DNA from: an uncultured Clostridia bacterium
GTDB lineage: Bacteria; Bacillota; Clostridia; Christensenellales; Borkfalkiaceae
DNA: 64,000 nt
Direction: 5' to 3'
NCBI GenBank assembly: GCA_947627065.1
Contig: CANQUN010000004.1
Coordinates: 1 to 64,000, forward strand
A program made the position numbers and the translations under genes. This document shows, piece after piece, positions 1 to 8,807 of this stretch (its first letter is position 1; each line of letters starts with the position of its first letter). The notes under the pieces were generated by a model. The model had not been told where the DNA came from. It saw only the letters and a program-made list of their open reading frames with translations, and made no database searches.

Positions 1-252
1 CTTACGAAAGAGCAGATTTTGTACGGGATAACAAGGTTCCGAACGCTCGATCTGAATACCCAAGAAGGCAGACAGCGGCTGATAGATACGTTTGTGAACG
101 CAATTTACCTCTACGACGATTATGTTCTCATCACTTGCAACTACAAGGACGGAACAATTCGAATCTCGTTAGAGGAAATCGAGCGTTCGGATTTGTTATC
201 AAATGGTGTACCAGAAAAAACCGCATTATCTTGCGGTTTTTCGCTTTTCTGA
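1..252 (+). CDS. Serine site-specific recombinase, C-terminal end (partial)
   Basis: The reading frame is open from base 1 (LTKEQILYGITRFR...) and ends with TGA at 250-252, so the gene starts upstream of the window. The visible 83 residues contain a stretch like RLIDTFVNAIYLYDD followed by an NYKDGT segment, which matches the extreme C-terminus of the large serine recombinases of clostridial integrative elements. In that family the catalytic serine lies in the N-terminal resolvase domain, which is not visible here. Such enzymes excise and integrate mobile elements through att sites, so this marks the edge of an element. The family call rests on the tail only, but that tail is characteristic. 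A terminator hairpin overlaps the last codons. Confidence 0.72.
   Translation, partial: LTKEQILYGITRFRTLDLNTQEGRQRLIDTFVNAIYLYDDYVLITCNYKDGTIRISLEEIERSDLLSNGVPEKTALSCGFSLF
215..241 (+). terminator. Terminator of the serine recombinase
   Basis: A-rich flank, stem CCGC/GCGG and a T run form a short intrinsic terminator that overlaps the recombinase 3' end. Confidence 0.5.
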
Positions 253-265
253 CACAAAATATATG

Positions 266-299
266 AAAAATTGGTTGCATTTCATGTGCAACCAATTTT
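266..299. terminator. Bidirectional terminator between convergent recombinases
   Basis: AAAAATTGGTTGCA pairs with TGCAACCAATTTT around a 7 nt loop. A T tract on each strand lets it serve both the serine recombinase (+) and the tyrosine recombinase remnant (-). Confidence 0.75.
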
Positions 300-301
300 C
301 A

Positions 302-1225
302 TTATGTCAGCTTGTTCAGCGCGGAGAGAGCCTTCTCCTGCGTATCGGGGATAAAGTGGCTGTAAACTTTCAGCGTCACGGTGCTGTCGCTGTGTCCCAT
401 GTATTTGCTCACCGTCTGGATGGGAACGCTCTGCGAGAGTAGCAAGCTACAATAGGTATGCCGAAGTCCGTGCGGCGAAACGTGCTTTAAGCCCCAAACT
501 CGCTCATAGTAGGTAAGCCAGACGCCCGTCCTTTGCGGCGAGATCGGCTCTCGGTAAGGATTGACGGCGACATAGTAGTCGTCTAACCTTTCGTCAAATT
601 TTCCGTCCGCAAGTCTGAACCACTCCATATATTCTTTGAGATCGGAAATCAGCGCATCTGTCAGCGGGATGTCGCGCACCGACGTCTTTGTTTTCGGCTC
701 TTTCTCGTAAATGCCCGTCGTTTTGTTATACAAGCGGTTGCGGCGTATATGAACGACCTTCTTCTCGAAGTCGATATCAGACCAGCGAAGTCCACACATT
801 TCGGCGTTACGCACCCCCGTTAAGAGAATGAATTTCAGAATTATTTTTCTGTTTATGAACTCGCCCGGCAGTTCATTCAACTTGGAAATAAACGTCTGCG
901 CCTCCTTCATCGTGAACACTTCCTTTTCGGACACGGGGCGAAGGGTGGTATTGCTGCTCCCCGCGCCGATCTTCGTTGCGCACACGGGATTTTTGACGAT
1001 CCACTCATAGCGCATACAATTTATCTTGCAAAATTGCGAGTAGGAAAAAAGAGATATAAAATGGACAAACCATTGACATGAAAAGAATATAAAAAGGTCG
1101 TACATTCCTGTCCGACATGAAATCTTATATACAAGTTTTAAGCAATAGTTTTTTCCGTTGACTTCCCCAAGAACCGTGCTACCATCCCCACCCCGAAAGG
1201 CCTTACTCAAGGCGGCATAAATCAA
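302..1225 (-). pseudogene. Tyrosine recombinase (phage-integrase family), 5'-decayed
   Basis: The C-terminal two thirds is a clear integrase catalytic domain. It has the first catalytic Arg in TGVRNAEMCGLRW, the HGLRH box, a GH motif and the nucleophile Tyr in KVYSHF. Recognisable homology begins near base 1075 with a segment ending in EWIVKNP, which is the end of a core-binding domain. The 50 residues before it do not look like an integrase, and most of the core-binding domain and the arm-binding domain are missing. Intact relatives run to roughly 370-400 residues, against about 255 recognisable here. I read it as a gene that lost its 5' end, probably at an old recombination junction near 1050-1100. 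Activity is unlikely, although the catalytic residues are intact. Confidence 0.7.
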
Positions 1226-1296
1226 GAAATCACTTTGAGATTATTTTACGGACAGTAAAAGAACCAAATAATTTTTCGGCAAAGGCGTAAATATAA

Positions 1297-1324
1297 TTGC
1301 AATTATTATAATTTTGAGTATAAT
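1297..1324 (+). promoter_or_regulatory. Sigma-A promoter of the AAA ATPase gene
   Basis: TTGCAA, a 16 nt spacer and TATAAT lie 30 bases upstream of the ATPase start. A GAGGTGG ribosome binding site follows at 1343-1349. Confidence 0.65.
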
Positions 1325-1353
1325 ATTAAGTAAGCGACAGTTGAGGTGGTAAC

Positions 1354-2751
1354 ATGCAGAAGTTTGTGAACAGAAAAACAGAGCTGGAGGCGCTTGAAAA
1401 ACAGTACAATACAGAGAATTCTTCGTTAGTAATTGTCTATGGCAGGAGACGTGTCGGGAAAACCGCGCTTTTAACCGAGTTTTTGAAAACGCACAAGGAT
1501 TCGGTTTATTTTCTTGCAACCGAAGAATCCGAACTTCAGAACCTGAATTATTTCAAAGCACAAGTTGCCGATTTTATCGGCAATGAACTGCTCCGTTCCG
1601 CCGCGGTGGATTGGCACACGGTTTTCAAAACGCTTGTAGATTGCAGAACGGAAACGAAAAAAGTCATTGTCTTTGATGAATTTCAATACATTGGACAGTC
1701 GAATTCCGCATTTCCCTCCATACTGCAAAAGATTTGGGACACAATGCTCAAAGACGCCAATATAATGCTTGTTTTGTGCGGTTCGCTCGTATCGCTCATG
1801 AAGTCGCAGACGCTCGATTACGGAAGCCCCTTATATGGCAGGAGAACAGCGCAAATAAAGCTGAAACAAATTCCCTTTAAGCATTACCATGAGTTTTATG
1901 AAGGAAAGTCCGATAATGAATTGTTGCCTTTTTATGCGGTGACGGGCGGAGTCCCGAAGTATATCGAAGCGTTTCTGGGATACGGCGACGTATATTCGGC
2001 CATAAGCGAAAACATTTTGAATTCTCAGAGTTTTCTGTATGAGGAACCGTATTTTCTGCTCCAAAAGGAAGTAAGTGAAATCGGCAGTTACTTTTCGCTT
2101 ATAAAGGCCATCGCGATGGGCAATCGTAAACTTTCGGACATCGCGGGGAGTTTGGGATTGAAGCAAACGAACTTGACAAAATACCTTAAAGTTCTGATCG
2201 ATCTGGATTTGGTAGAACGCGAGGTTCCTGTCACGGAAACCGCTCCCGAAAAGAGCAAGAGCGGGCTGTATCGCATCACGGACAACTTTATAGCGTTCTG
2301 GTTTAAGTTCGTGTATCCTTACAGGACGTATCTCGAAAAGGGCGAGAGGAAGTATGTGCTTTCGCAGATAAAGAAAGGCTTCGTGCAAAACTTCGCATCA
2401 CTCGTTTACGAGGATGTTTGCAGGGAGATGATGTGGGAACTTTCCGCGGCAGGCACGTGGGATTTCCGCTTTGATAAAGTCGGCAGATATTGGGGCGCCA
2501 AAGCAAAGGAAACGGACATTGTGGCAATAGATACGCTTGGCAAAAATCTTATATTGGGAGAATGTAAATATTCCGCTGCCCCCAAAGGACTTTCCGTTCT
2601 GCACGATCTGCAGGCAAAAGCAAGCGCATTACAGCAACTGACCGGCGCTTCCTCTGTGCATTATATTATATTTAATGTATCGGGTTTTACGCAAGGGTTA
2701 TCCGACGAAGCTAAACGAAACGGTTCCGTCATTTTATGCGACCGCATATAA
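1354..2751 (+). CDS. AAA ATPase with C-terminal DUF234-like nuclease domain
   Basis: The 465-residue protein opens with an ATPase_2-type P-loop domain. The Walker A is GRRRVGKT at residues 30-37, and the Walker B is VIVFDEFQY with D108 and E109. A winged-helix-like segment (residues about 250-290, SDIAGSLGLKQTNLTKYL) follows. The C-terminal region carries D388...E403-x-K405, the PD-(D/E)XK-like signature of the DUF234 domain. Proteins with this architecture are common in anaerobes and archaea and are often encoded in mobile or defence-like regions, but their biochemical role is poorly known. The gene is monocistronic, has its own promoter and is followed by a terminator at 2903. A role in handling DNA is inference from the fold. 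Confidence 0.85.
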   Translation: MQKFVNRKTELEALEKQYNTENSSLVIVYGRRRVGKTALLTEFLKTHKDSVYFLATEESELQNLNYFKAQVADFIGNELLRSAAVDWHTVFKTLVDCRTETKKVIVFDEFQYIGQSNSAFPSILQKIWDTMLKDANIMLVLCGSLVSLMKSQTLDYGSPLYGRRTAQIKLKQIPFKHYHEFYEGKSDNELLPFYAVTGGVPKYIEAFLGYGDVYSAISENILNSQSFLYEEPYFLLQKEVSEIGSYFSLIKAIAMGNRKLSDIAGSLGLKQTNLTKYLKVLIDLDLVEREVPVTETAPEKSKSGLYRITDNFIAFWFKFVYPYRTYLEKGERKYVLSQIKKGFVQNFASLVYEDVCREMMWELSAAGTWDFRFDKVGRYWGAKAKETDIVAIDTLGKNLILGECKYSAAPKGLSVLHDLQAKASALQQLTGASSVHYIIFNVSGFTQGLSDEAKRNGSVILCDRI

Positions 2752-3286
2752 GTCCGCAAAGCAGAAAGTTTTTGCCGTAACGGGCACTTTAACAGAGGCA
2801 TATCGCGGCCGTTAAATGCGAAAGGAACAAGCGGGCATATCTCAGCCCTTAAGCGAGACCTTCGGAAAGGAATGTTTCGCTGCTCTGAATGCAAGCCTGA
2901 CGGCGGGGGACGATTAAGTTCGTCCCTCGCTTTTTACTTCTGAGGAAATTAGTTTGAGTGTTGGATTCTACGAAATCGGCGCAGCGTATTCCATGCCGGT
3001 TTCCTTGAAGATAAAATCAATAAACATATAAATTATCAATAAAATGTACTTTATCTTTGATGCTTCTTCGGCATTGTTAAATATCGCTATAAAAGAATAA
3101 TTGCCGTTAAAATGCAACAACACGAACCCGATTTGACATCTTTTCAACAAAGATTGCAACTATACTTATAATCTTTTAAGCATTTTTGCCATTTTACTTG
3201 ACTTTCGTGAGGATAATGGTAGGTCATGCCGCCTTGGAATCTGAAAAAGCGGTGCCGAAGAATATAGTTCGTCTTTTCTTTTGATG
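2752..3286. other. Intergenic region, mostly featureless
   Basis: I see no convincing gene in these 535 bases. The only clear structure is the terminator hairpin at 2903-2935. The rest is AT-rich and leads into the 109 bp tandem repeats. Confidence 0.5.
2903..2935 (+). terminator. Terminator downstream of the AAA ATPase gene
   Basis: GCG-GGGGACGA pairs with TCGTCCC-CGC around a short loop and is followed by five T residues. Confidence 0.7.
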
Positions 3287-3591
3287 GGCGGGCGTATCAC
3301 CGCCCCGCAGTCAAAAATCCGACAGGCACGAAAAATCGGTTTACAATTCATTTTGTTTATGATATAATGCTGCAAACTCAAAAAGGCGGTAGCAGGCGGG
3401 CGTATCGCCGCCCCATAGTCAAAAAATCCGACAGGCACGAAAAATCGGTTTACAATTCATTTTGTTTATGATATAATGCTGCAAACTCAAAAAGGCGGTA
3501 GCAGGCGGGCGTATCGCCGCCCCATAGTCAAAAAATCCGACAGGCACGAAAAATCGGTTTACAATTCATTTTGTTTATGATATAATGCTGC
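3287..3591 (+). repeat. Three tandem 109 bp repeats, each carrying a promoter
   Basis: The unit starts at 3287, 3395 and 3504. Copy 1 is one base shorter and slightly divergent, copies 2 and 3 are almost identical, and copy 3 is cut short near 3591. Each unit contains TTTACA, a 17 nt spacer and TATAAT, a good sigma-A promoter, preceded by a CGACAGGCACGAAAAATCGG segment with an inverted CGA...TCG core. The array points toward the gene at 3684. Confidence 0.9.
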
Positions 3592-3627
3592 ATTCTTTCG
3601 CTACGATTGATAATTTTCAAAGATATA

Positions 3628-3657
3628 TTGACATAGAAAAGACTCGTGTAGTATAAT
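3628..3657 (+). promoter_or_regulatory. Consensus sigma-A promoter of the 3684 gene
   Basis: A perfect TTGACA and a perfect TATAAT are separated by 18 nt. With the three repeat promoters upstream, the gene is preceded by four promoter-like elements in the same direction. Confidence 0.8.
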
Positions 3658-3683
3658 AAACCCACCGACAAAGGAGAATGATA

Positions 3684-5663
3684 ATGTTACGGAAACCGCG
3701 GTTCGAATCGGAAACCATCAACGCATTCTATGAGTTTTTATTGAAAAACGGACTGAAAGAGAGCACGTGCAATGACTATTGCAGGCGCATTTTGGCAATT
3801 TGCAAGCAATTTCAAATCACGCCCGAAGAACTCTTTAAGAGAATATCGGGTTACAGCATCGACGACCTGATCGGGATGTATTCCAACCATCCCGAAATGA
3901 AGGCGGAAAACGCCAAAAAGCACGGGGCGCCTCTTTCCGCATTGAAGCGGTTCAAGAAATTTACGGAGGCACGTCGGTCGGGTCATTTGCAGAACAAAAT
4001 TGTCGAAACGATATATATCAAATTTGCCCCGCTCTATCAATCTTTTGCGATAACCGATAAGCATATCGGCGGTTTTACGATTCAAGATCGACATTTCGAG
4101 CTTGTTTATGAGCAAAACAGAAGAGTGTGCGATATTGTGGAAAAACAAATCAGCGACAAAAACTTTTCCGACCTTATCGCCGTAATGCGCAGGTACAAGA
4201 ACTATTTGAACGACGATAAAAAATCTGCCCGGGAGATGTTTCCAAATGGCGGGGCAAGCGCGATCGAATATTGTTTTGAGGATAAGCAATCCGTTTTCGG
4301 CGGCGTGTGGCATCTGTTTGTAGGCGGCAAAACCGCAGACAAGGCTAATGCGGAATTCGGAAAGATCATCGAAAATATCATCAACCAGCCGGGCGGCAAG
4401 TCCGTTTTCGTCTCCGCAGTGCCCGCGGGGAATTCCGTTCCCGTTCCCACGGTGCCCGCAACGGGGAAAACGGATATCATGGCAGACGAATTTTGGAGAG
4501 ACTTCGCGGAATTTTTGAGGAATGCGGGGCTTAAAGAAAGCACGATTCAATGTTACATAAAGCAGTCTGTCAAAAAGTGTCTTGAAACTTATTTTGGCAT
4601 GAGTTTGTCCGATTTTTCCGCGCTCGGCAATGAGGAAAAATGTAACGTTGCCCAAGAGCTTCACGCAATACTGAACGATGCAAAAAGTTCAAGCAAAGAC
4701 GCAAAGACAAAAAAGAAATTGCAGGATTACAACTCTGCCGTTCTTGCGCTCATCGCTTATCTTTCCGAGCGTACGGCCTACTCTGCCGACGATGCGTATA
4801 CTCCAGGGGCTGCCCCTGTTGTGTCCGCATCTGCGGGAACCGTGCAGATTCCCGCACCTTCCAAAGCAGCTGCGCCCGCTCCCGCACCTTCGGGAAAAAC
4901 GCCGCCCGTTGTTCCGCCTTCGGGGAAAGGGGCACGCGTTTTGGGGACGGGCAAACTCAAGGACACATACACTTATGACGAACTTTATAAAATCTTTGAT
5001 TTCAGAGTTATGACGCAGGATAGGAACTACAAGAATATCTACCTCCCGTGCAGACTCTTTGACATGATTTTTTCGGGTAATGCGGATTACATGAAACTCA
5101 TGAAAAGTTTTTACGATGAAATTGTCTTTCTTTTGGACCATGGCAGAAAAGTTACCTTTAAGAAGATCAAGGAGATAACTTTCGACAACGGATTTGTATG
5201 GGTAATATTGAATAGCGGAGAGAAAGAACAACTTTATACAGAGGTCTATCGCAAAGGTAATCCTGCGGGGTTTGAAAAAATGCAGACGAATGTAGTAAGC
5301 GATCTGACCCTCGATCACGACGTTCCGCTTAAAATACTGCTTTCCAAAGTGCTCGGCTCTTATCCGCTTCTAAAAAAGTTGAGCGACAGTTGTGTCCGAT
5401 ATCGTGATTCCTTTCCCGTGTTTCCCGGTAAGTGGGAACTTGCCGCGGGATTCTTCAGGACCGAATATGCCGCTTTGAACATCGATGATAAAGAACTTCT
5501 CAAGGAACTTTGTTCGCTCTATCGCAGAATTTCCATCACGATCATGCAAAAAAAATACAATTGCAGCAAGAACAGCAACGTAAACAACCAGAGCGGCCCC
5601 GCAAACAACACTTCAGGCAACAGTCAAAACAACAGCCAAATTGCAACCGATTCAAATCCTTAA
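3684..5663 (+). CDS. Unrecognised protein with two integrase-core-binding-like domains
   Basis: I do not recognise this 659-residue protein. Residues about 8-95 and about 268-365 look like two copies of one helical domain. Both open with a helix ending in GLKEST-x3-Y and end in a helix like ALKRFKKF or ALIAYLSE, as in the SAM-like core-binding domains of tyrosine recombinases. No integrase catalytic domain follows. A Pro/Ala-rich linker at about 375-415 leads to a unique C-terminal domain, then an Asn/Ser/Gln-rich tail. The C-terminal domain contains LTLDHDVPL, faintly like part of an HNH motif but without its other residues. ATG codons occur at 3678 and 3684. The AAGGAG at 3671-3676 is spaced correctly only for 3684. 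DNA binding is inference. Confidence 0.75.
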   Translation: MLRKPRFESETINAFYEFLLKNGLKESTCNDYCRRILAICKQFQITPEELFKRISGYSIDDLIGMYSNHPEMKAENAKKHGAPLSALKRFKKFTEARRSGHLQNKIVETIYIKFAPLYQSFAITDKHIGGFTIQDRHFELVYEQNRRVCDIVEKQISDKNFSDLIAVMRRYKNYLNDDKKSAREMFPNGGASAIEYCFEDKQSVFGGVWHLFVGGKTADKANAEFGKIIENIINQPGGKSVFVSAVPAGNSVPVPTVPATGKTDIMADEFWRDFAEFLRNAGLKESTIQCYIKQSVKKCLETYFGMSLSDFSALGNEEKCNVAQELHAILNDAKSSSKDAKTKKKLQDYNSAVLALIAYLSERTAYSADDAYTPGAAPVVSASAGTVQIPAPSKAAAPAPAPSGKTPPVVPPSGKGARVLGTGKLKDTYTYDELYKIFDFRVMTQDRNYKNIYLPCRLFDMIFSGNADYMKLMKSFYDEIVFLLDHGRKVTFKKIKEITFDNGFVWVILNSGEKEQLYTEVYRKGNPAGFEKMQTNVVSDLTLDHDVPLKILLSKVLGSYPLLKKLSDSCVRYRDSFPVFPGKWELAAGFFRTEYAALNIDDKELLKELCSLYRRISITIMQKKYNCSKNSNVNNQSGPANNTSGNSQNNSQIATDSNP

Positions 5664-5760
5664 CTCACTGCATGACGTCGGCAGAATCTGAATCACGGGG
5701 AGCAAAAAGCGGAAAGATGTCCCATCCGATGTAGGGGCATCTACAAAACCTTAAAAACTC

Positions 5761-5796
5761 AAAAAGTGCCCTGAATCGCACAAAAACGCCGTTTTT
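5761..5796 (+). repeat. Family A hairpin element
   Basis: AAAAAGTGCC and CGCCGTTTTT flank the core CTGAATCGCACAAAAA. It lies 98 bases after the stop of the 3684 gene. Confidence 0.75.
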
Positions 5797-5839
5797 ATGT
5801 TGAAGCCCCGGTGCCTTTAAGCAGGCGGTCTCTTTATTT

Positions 5840-5889
5840 TTCCCGGCTCTCTTCGGGAGGAGGCGGCGCGAAGCGGCCGAGGTGGCAAC
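5840..5889 (+). repeat. Family B palindromic element, degenerate
   Basis: CCCGGCTCTCTTCGGGAGGAGG, then GGCGCGAAGCGGCCGAGGTGG, keeps the plan of the GC-rich element seen intact at 37 and 50 kb but with many substitutions. Confidence 0.5.
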
Positions 5890-5917
5890 GCAGGTACAAA
5901 CTTAACTCCACAGCCTG

Positions 5918-5947
5918 AAGCGGTTTGGCTTTTCGCCAAACCGCTTT
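5918..5947. terminator. Strong terminator hairpin
   Basis: AAGCGGTTTGGC pairs perfectly with GCCAAACCGCTT around a 6 nt loop, with A and T flanks on both sides. Confidence 0.75.
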
Positions 5948-6068
5948 TCTCATATCTGCAGCCCTTCATGTTCCCTTGGCTCCGCTCCCCAAAATCGGGA
6001 TTATCAAAACACCCGTTCCGCATTGCCGACAAAAAGTCGTCAATTTCCCGAAATAGCCATCACCATCA

Positions 6069-6168
6069 AAAACCGGCAGTTCTCTAAAATCACCACACAA
6101 AAGTCGCCTGCACCATATCGCCGCATAAAACCGTCAGTTCCCTAAAATCACCACACCAAAAGCCGCCT
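6069..6168 (+). repeat. 58 bp direct duplication
   Basis: The segment containing AAATCACCACAC occurs twice, starting at about 6069 and 6127, with a few differences. Confidence 0.7.
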
Positions 6169-6194
6169 GTTTTGGAAACGGGCGGGATTTTTTT
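6163..6194 (+). terminator. Terminator hairpin
   Basis: CCGCCTGTTT pairs with AAACGGGCGG around a 3 nt loop and is followed by seven T residues. Confidence 0.7.
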
Positions 6195-6322
6195 GCCCGT
6201 AAACGTTGCGGGGCTTTTTCTGTTGCCGTTTTATTTGCGCGCGGAGTTTTCAAGCGTTTTCGGTTTATTATTATGCAAAATCCGACGACCGTCTACATGC
6301 AAATCTGGTATGTTTTTCATAC

Positions 6323-6351
6323 TTGACGACAAATATCCTGTATGAGATAAT
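6323..6351 (+). promoter_or_regulatory. Promoter of the carbohydrate locus
   Basis: TTGACG, a 17 nt spacer and GATAAT lie 59 bases upstream of the GH3 start. No other promoter of this quality is obvious before 24.3 kb, so this may head the operon, though the 211-base gap before the binding protein could hide another. Confidence 0.6.
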
Positions 6352-6409
6352 GTATCGTGTATAAGAGAAAATTTCAATTTATTACATGCTTAAACGTGAG
6401 GGGAGACTG

Positions 6410-8596
6410 ATGGCAAAGGAAAAAAGTCCAAAAGAAATACTTTCGTCGATGACGCTTGAAGAAAAGGCGGCGATGCTTACGGGTGCCGACGTGTGGCACA
6501 CGGTGGAGCACAGCGAACACGGCCTGCCCGCAATCACGATGTCCGACGGGCCTAACGGCGTGCGCAAAGAGGGTGCGGAAACGCTGTGTTTTCCGTCTGC
6601 GTGCGCGCTTGCGTGTTCGTTTGACGCCGAGGCCGTGCACCGAGCGGGACGGCTGCTCGGAGAGGAAGCGAACGCCAACGGCGTGGACCTCATTCTTGCA
6701 CCGTCCATAAACATCAAGCGTTCGCCGCTGTGCGGCCGCAATTTTGAATATTATTCGGAGGATCCGTATCTTACGGGCGAACTTGCGGGCGAATTTGCGC
6801 GGGGCATTGAGGAGAACGCGGGCAGTTGCTTAAAACACTTTGCGGCAAACAACCGCGAAAAGCTGAGAATGGTCTCCGATTCTGTCGTGAGCATGCGTGC
6901 GCTTAACGATATATATCTCGAAGGGTTCCGCCGTGCTGTCTCCAAGGCTTCGCCCATGGCCGTAATGTCGTCTTACAACAAGATAAACGGCTGCTACGCG
7001 GGGCAGAACAAGTGGCTTTTGACAGACGTTCTGCGTGGAGAATGGGGGTATGACGGGTTTGTGGTTTCCGACTGGGGCGCCGTTGACGAGGCGGCAGTGT
7101 CGGTAGAAGCGGGCCTTGATCTGGAAATGCCCTCCAACAAATCTGACACTCAAAAGATAATATCCGCGGTCAAAAGCGGCGCGCTTTCCGAAGCCGCCGT
7201 TGACAGGGCCGCCCTTCGCATAATCAAGGCCGCGCAAAAGGCCAAAGCCCGCGTGCGCCGCAAGGCGGATCTTAACGCCCATGCGGCGGCGCTTTCCGAC
7301 ATTGCCGCGGGCTGCTGCGTGCTGCTGAAAAACGACGGAGGGTTGCTGCCGTTTGAAAAGGGCGCGTCCGTCGCCGTGTTCGGCAGGGGCGCGGTACAGC
7401 CCCGCTTGCAGGGAGGGGGTTCGGCAAACGTCTCGCTGCCAAGCGCAGCCCGCCCGCTCGACGCACTTTCCAAGAGGTTTTCGGTAACCTGTTACGACGG
7501 GTCGGATTTGAAGAAAGTGGCCGAAATCGCACAAAATAACGATGTGTGTCTGGTTTTTGCAGGCCTTGGCGAAGAGGAGGAAAGCGAGGGGTACGACCGC
7601 GCGGACCTGTCCTTCCCCGCGGCGCAGACGGCGCTTATAGAGGCCGCTTGCCGTGCAAATCCGTCCACTGCCGTGATTCTCACGCAGGGCGGCGTAACCG
7701 AGTTGCCGTGGAAAGACAAACCCAAGGCGATTTTGCTGACGTATCTCCTCGGTTCGGTTTACGGCGAAGCGGTCGCCCGCATCGTCTCGGGCGAGGCCGA
7801 GCCGTCGGGCAGACTCGCCGAGAGTTGGGTGGAAAAATTTGACGATTGCTCGTGCCGTCCTTATGAAACCGACGGCGCGGTCTGTGAGTACGGAGAGGGC
7901 GTTTTTGTGGGATATAGGCTATATTCCACCGTAAACAGGCCCGTCGCCTACCCGTTCGGGTTCGGCCTCGGGTACACTGCTTTTGAACTGAGCGGCGCCG
8001 AATTTACCGCCGACGGAGAGAGGGTAAAAGTCTCCGTTTCCGTTGCCAACACGGGCAAGCGGAGAGGGAGCGAAGTGGTTCAGATATACATGAGCGTCAA
8101 AGACGGCGAAACCGCACACCCATCCGCCGAACTCGCGGGCTTTGCAAAGGTAACGCTGCAGCCGGGCGAGAGCAAGCGTGTTACCGTTGAAATCGACCGC
8201 GACGCGCTCATGCGCTACGACATGTCGGCAAAAAAGAGGGTACACGTCTCCCGCTGCGAACTGTCCGTCCGCACGGACGCAAACACCGTGATTTTTTCCG
8301 AAACACTCGATTTTTGTGAGAAAAAGGCCACTTTTGACCGCAACACGCTCGTCGGAACCGTCCTCAGAGAACGCCCCGAACTTGCGGATTTTCTTAAACC
8401 CTACCTCTGCTACGCCATTCTCGGCAACTTCAACGCTAAAGTAGAGATCAAAAACGGAGAGGCCGTGGGCGACAAGTTCTTTACAAACGTCATGAACACG
8501 CTGCCCCTCCGCGCGCTGTACAACATAACGGGCGGCGCATTTACCCAAGAGATGATCGACGGGATAATAAACCCCGCCCGCCCCGTTAAACAATAA
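6410..8596 (+). CDS. Glycoside hydrolase family 3 beta-glucosidase
   Basis: The 728-residue enzyme has the GH3 N-terminal barrel, the alpha/beta sandwich and a C-terminal fibronectin-III-like domain, with no signal peptide, so it acts in the cytoplasm. The nucleophile is D221 in VVSDWGAVDEA, and KHFAANN and the GYDGF lead-in are also typical. Family members release terminal beta-linked sugars from oligosaccharides; the exact sugar cannot be read from sequence. An upstream ATG at 6386 exists, but the GAGGGGAG at 6398-6405 fits ATG 6410. The length matches clostridial BglB-type enzymes. The codons for CEKKATF near residue 640 coincide with a family A repeat in reverse orientation. It heads the sugar locus that runs to 24 kb. 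Confidence 0.9.
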   Translation: MAKEKSPKEILSSMTLEEKAAMLTGADVWHTVEHSEHGLPAITMSDGPNGVRKEGAETLCFPSACALACSFDAEAVHRAGRLLGEEANANGVDLILAPSINIKRSPLCGRNFEYYSEDPYLTGELAGEFARGIEENAGSCLKHFAANNREKLRMVSDSVVSMRALNDIYLEGFRRAVSKASPMAVMSSYNKINGCYAGQNKWLLTDVLRGEWGYDGFVVSDWGAVDEAAVSVEAGLDLEMPSNKSDTQKIISAVKSGALSEAAVDRAALRIIKAAQKAKARVRRKADLNAHAAALSDIAAGCCVLLKNDGGLLPFEKGASVAVFGRGAVQPRLQGGGSANVSLPSAARPLDALSKRFSVTCYDGSDLKKVAEIAQNNDVCLVFAGLGEEEESEGYDRADLSFPAAQTALIEAACRANPSTAVILTQGGVTELPWKDKPKAILLTYLLGSVYGEAVARIVSGEAEPSGRLAESWVEKFDDCSCRPYETDGAVCEYGEGVFVGYRLYSTVNRPVAYPFGFGLGYTAFELSGAEFTADGERVKVSVSVANTGKRRGSEVVQIYMSVKDGETAHPSAELAGFAKVTLQPGESKRVTVEIDRDALMRYDMSAKKRVHVSRCELSVRTDANTVIFSETLDFCEKKATFDRNTLVGTVLRERPELADFLKPYLCYAILGNFNAKVEIKNGEAVGDKFFTNVMNTLPLRALYNITGGAFTQEMIDGIINPARPVKQ
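8311..8335 (-). repeat. Family A element inside the GH3 coding region
   Basis: TTTTTGTGAGAAAAAGGCCA with CTTTT after it is the left half of the element in reverse orientation. It is nearly identical to the intergenic copy at 30823. It is read in frame as part of FCEKKATF. Confidence 0.7.
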
Positions 8597-8807
8597 ACCA
8601 CGAGGCACTCGGGACAAATAACCCCCGAGCCGCAACACAAAAAACACCGCTCGGGACACCTCGTTGAAAAGCCCCAATCACCGCTGGGAGCGGAAAAAAT
8701 AAAAGGATAAACAAACCTCGGGGCGCCACAAAAAAGTCCAAAACCCCGTAAAACAAAGAAAAACAAACCCCGATTCACATCGGGAAAAAAATAAAAGGAG
8801 AAGAAAG

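Larger units (their letters stand above)
5664..6409. other. Repeat-rich intergenic region
   Basis: No gene is visible. It holds a family A hairpin (5761-5796), a degenerate family B element (5840-5889), two terminators and a 58 bp direct duplication (6069-6168), then the promoter of the GH3 gene. Confidence 0.6.

Noticed and set aside
5290..5345. HNH nuclease motif in the 3684 protein (LTLDHDVPL)
   Set aside because: Only the DH and P positions fit; the cysteine pairs and the second and third motif residues are missing.
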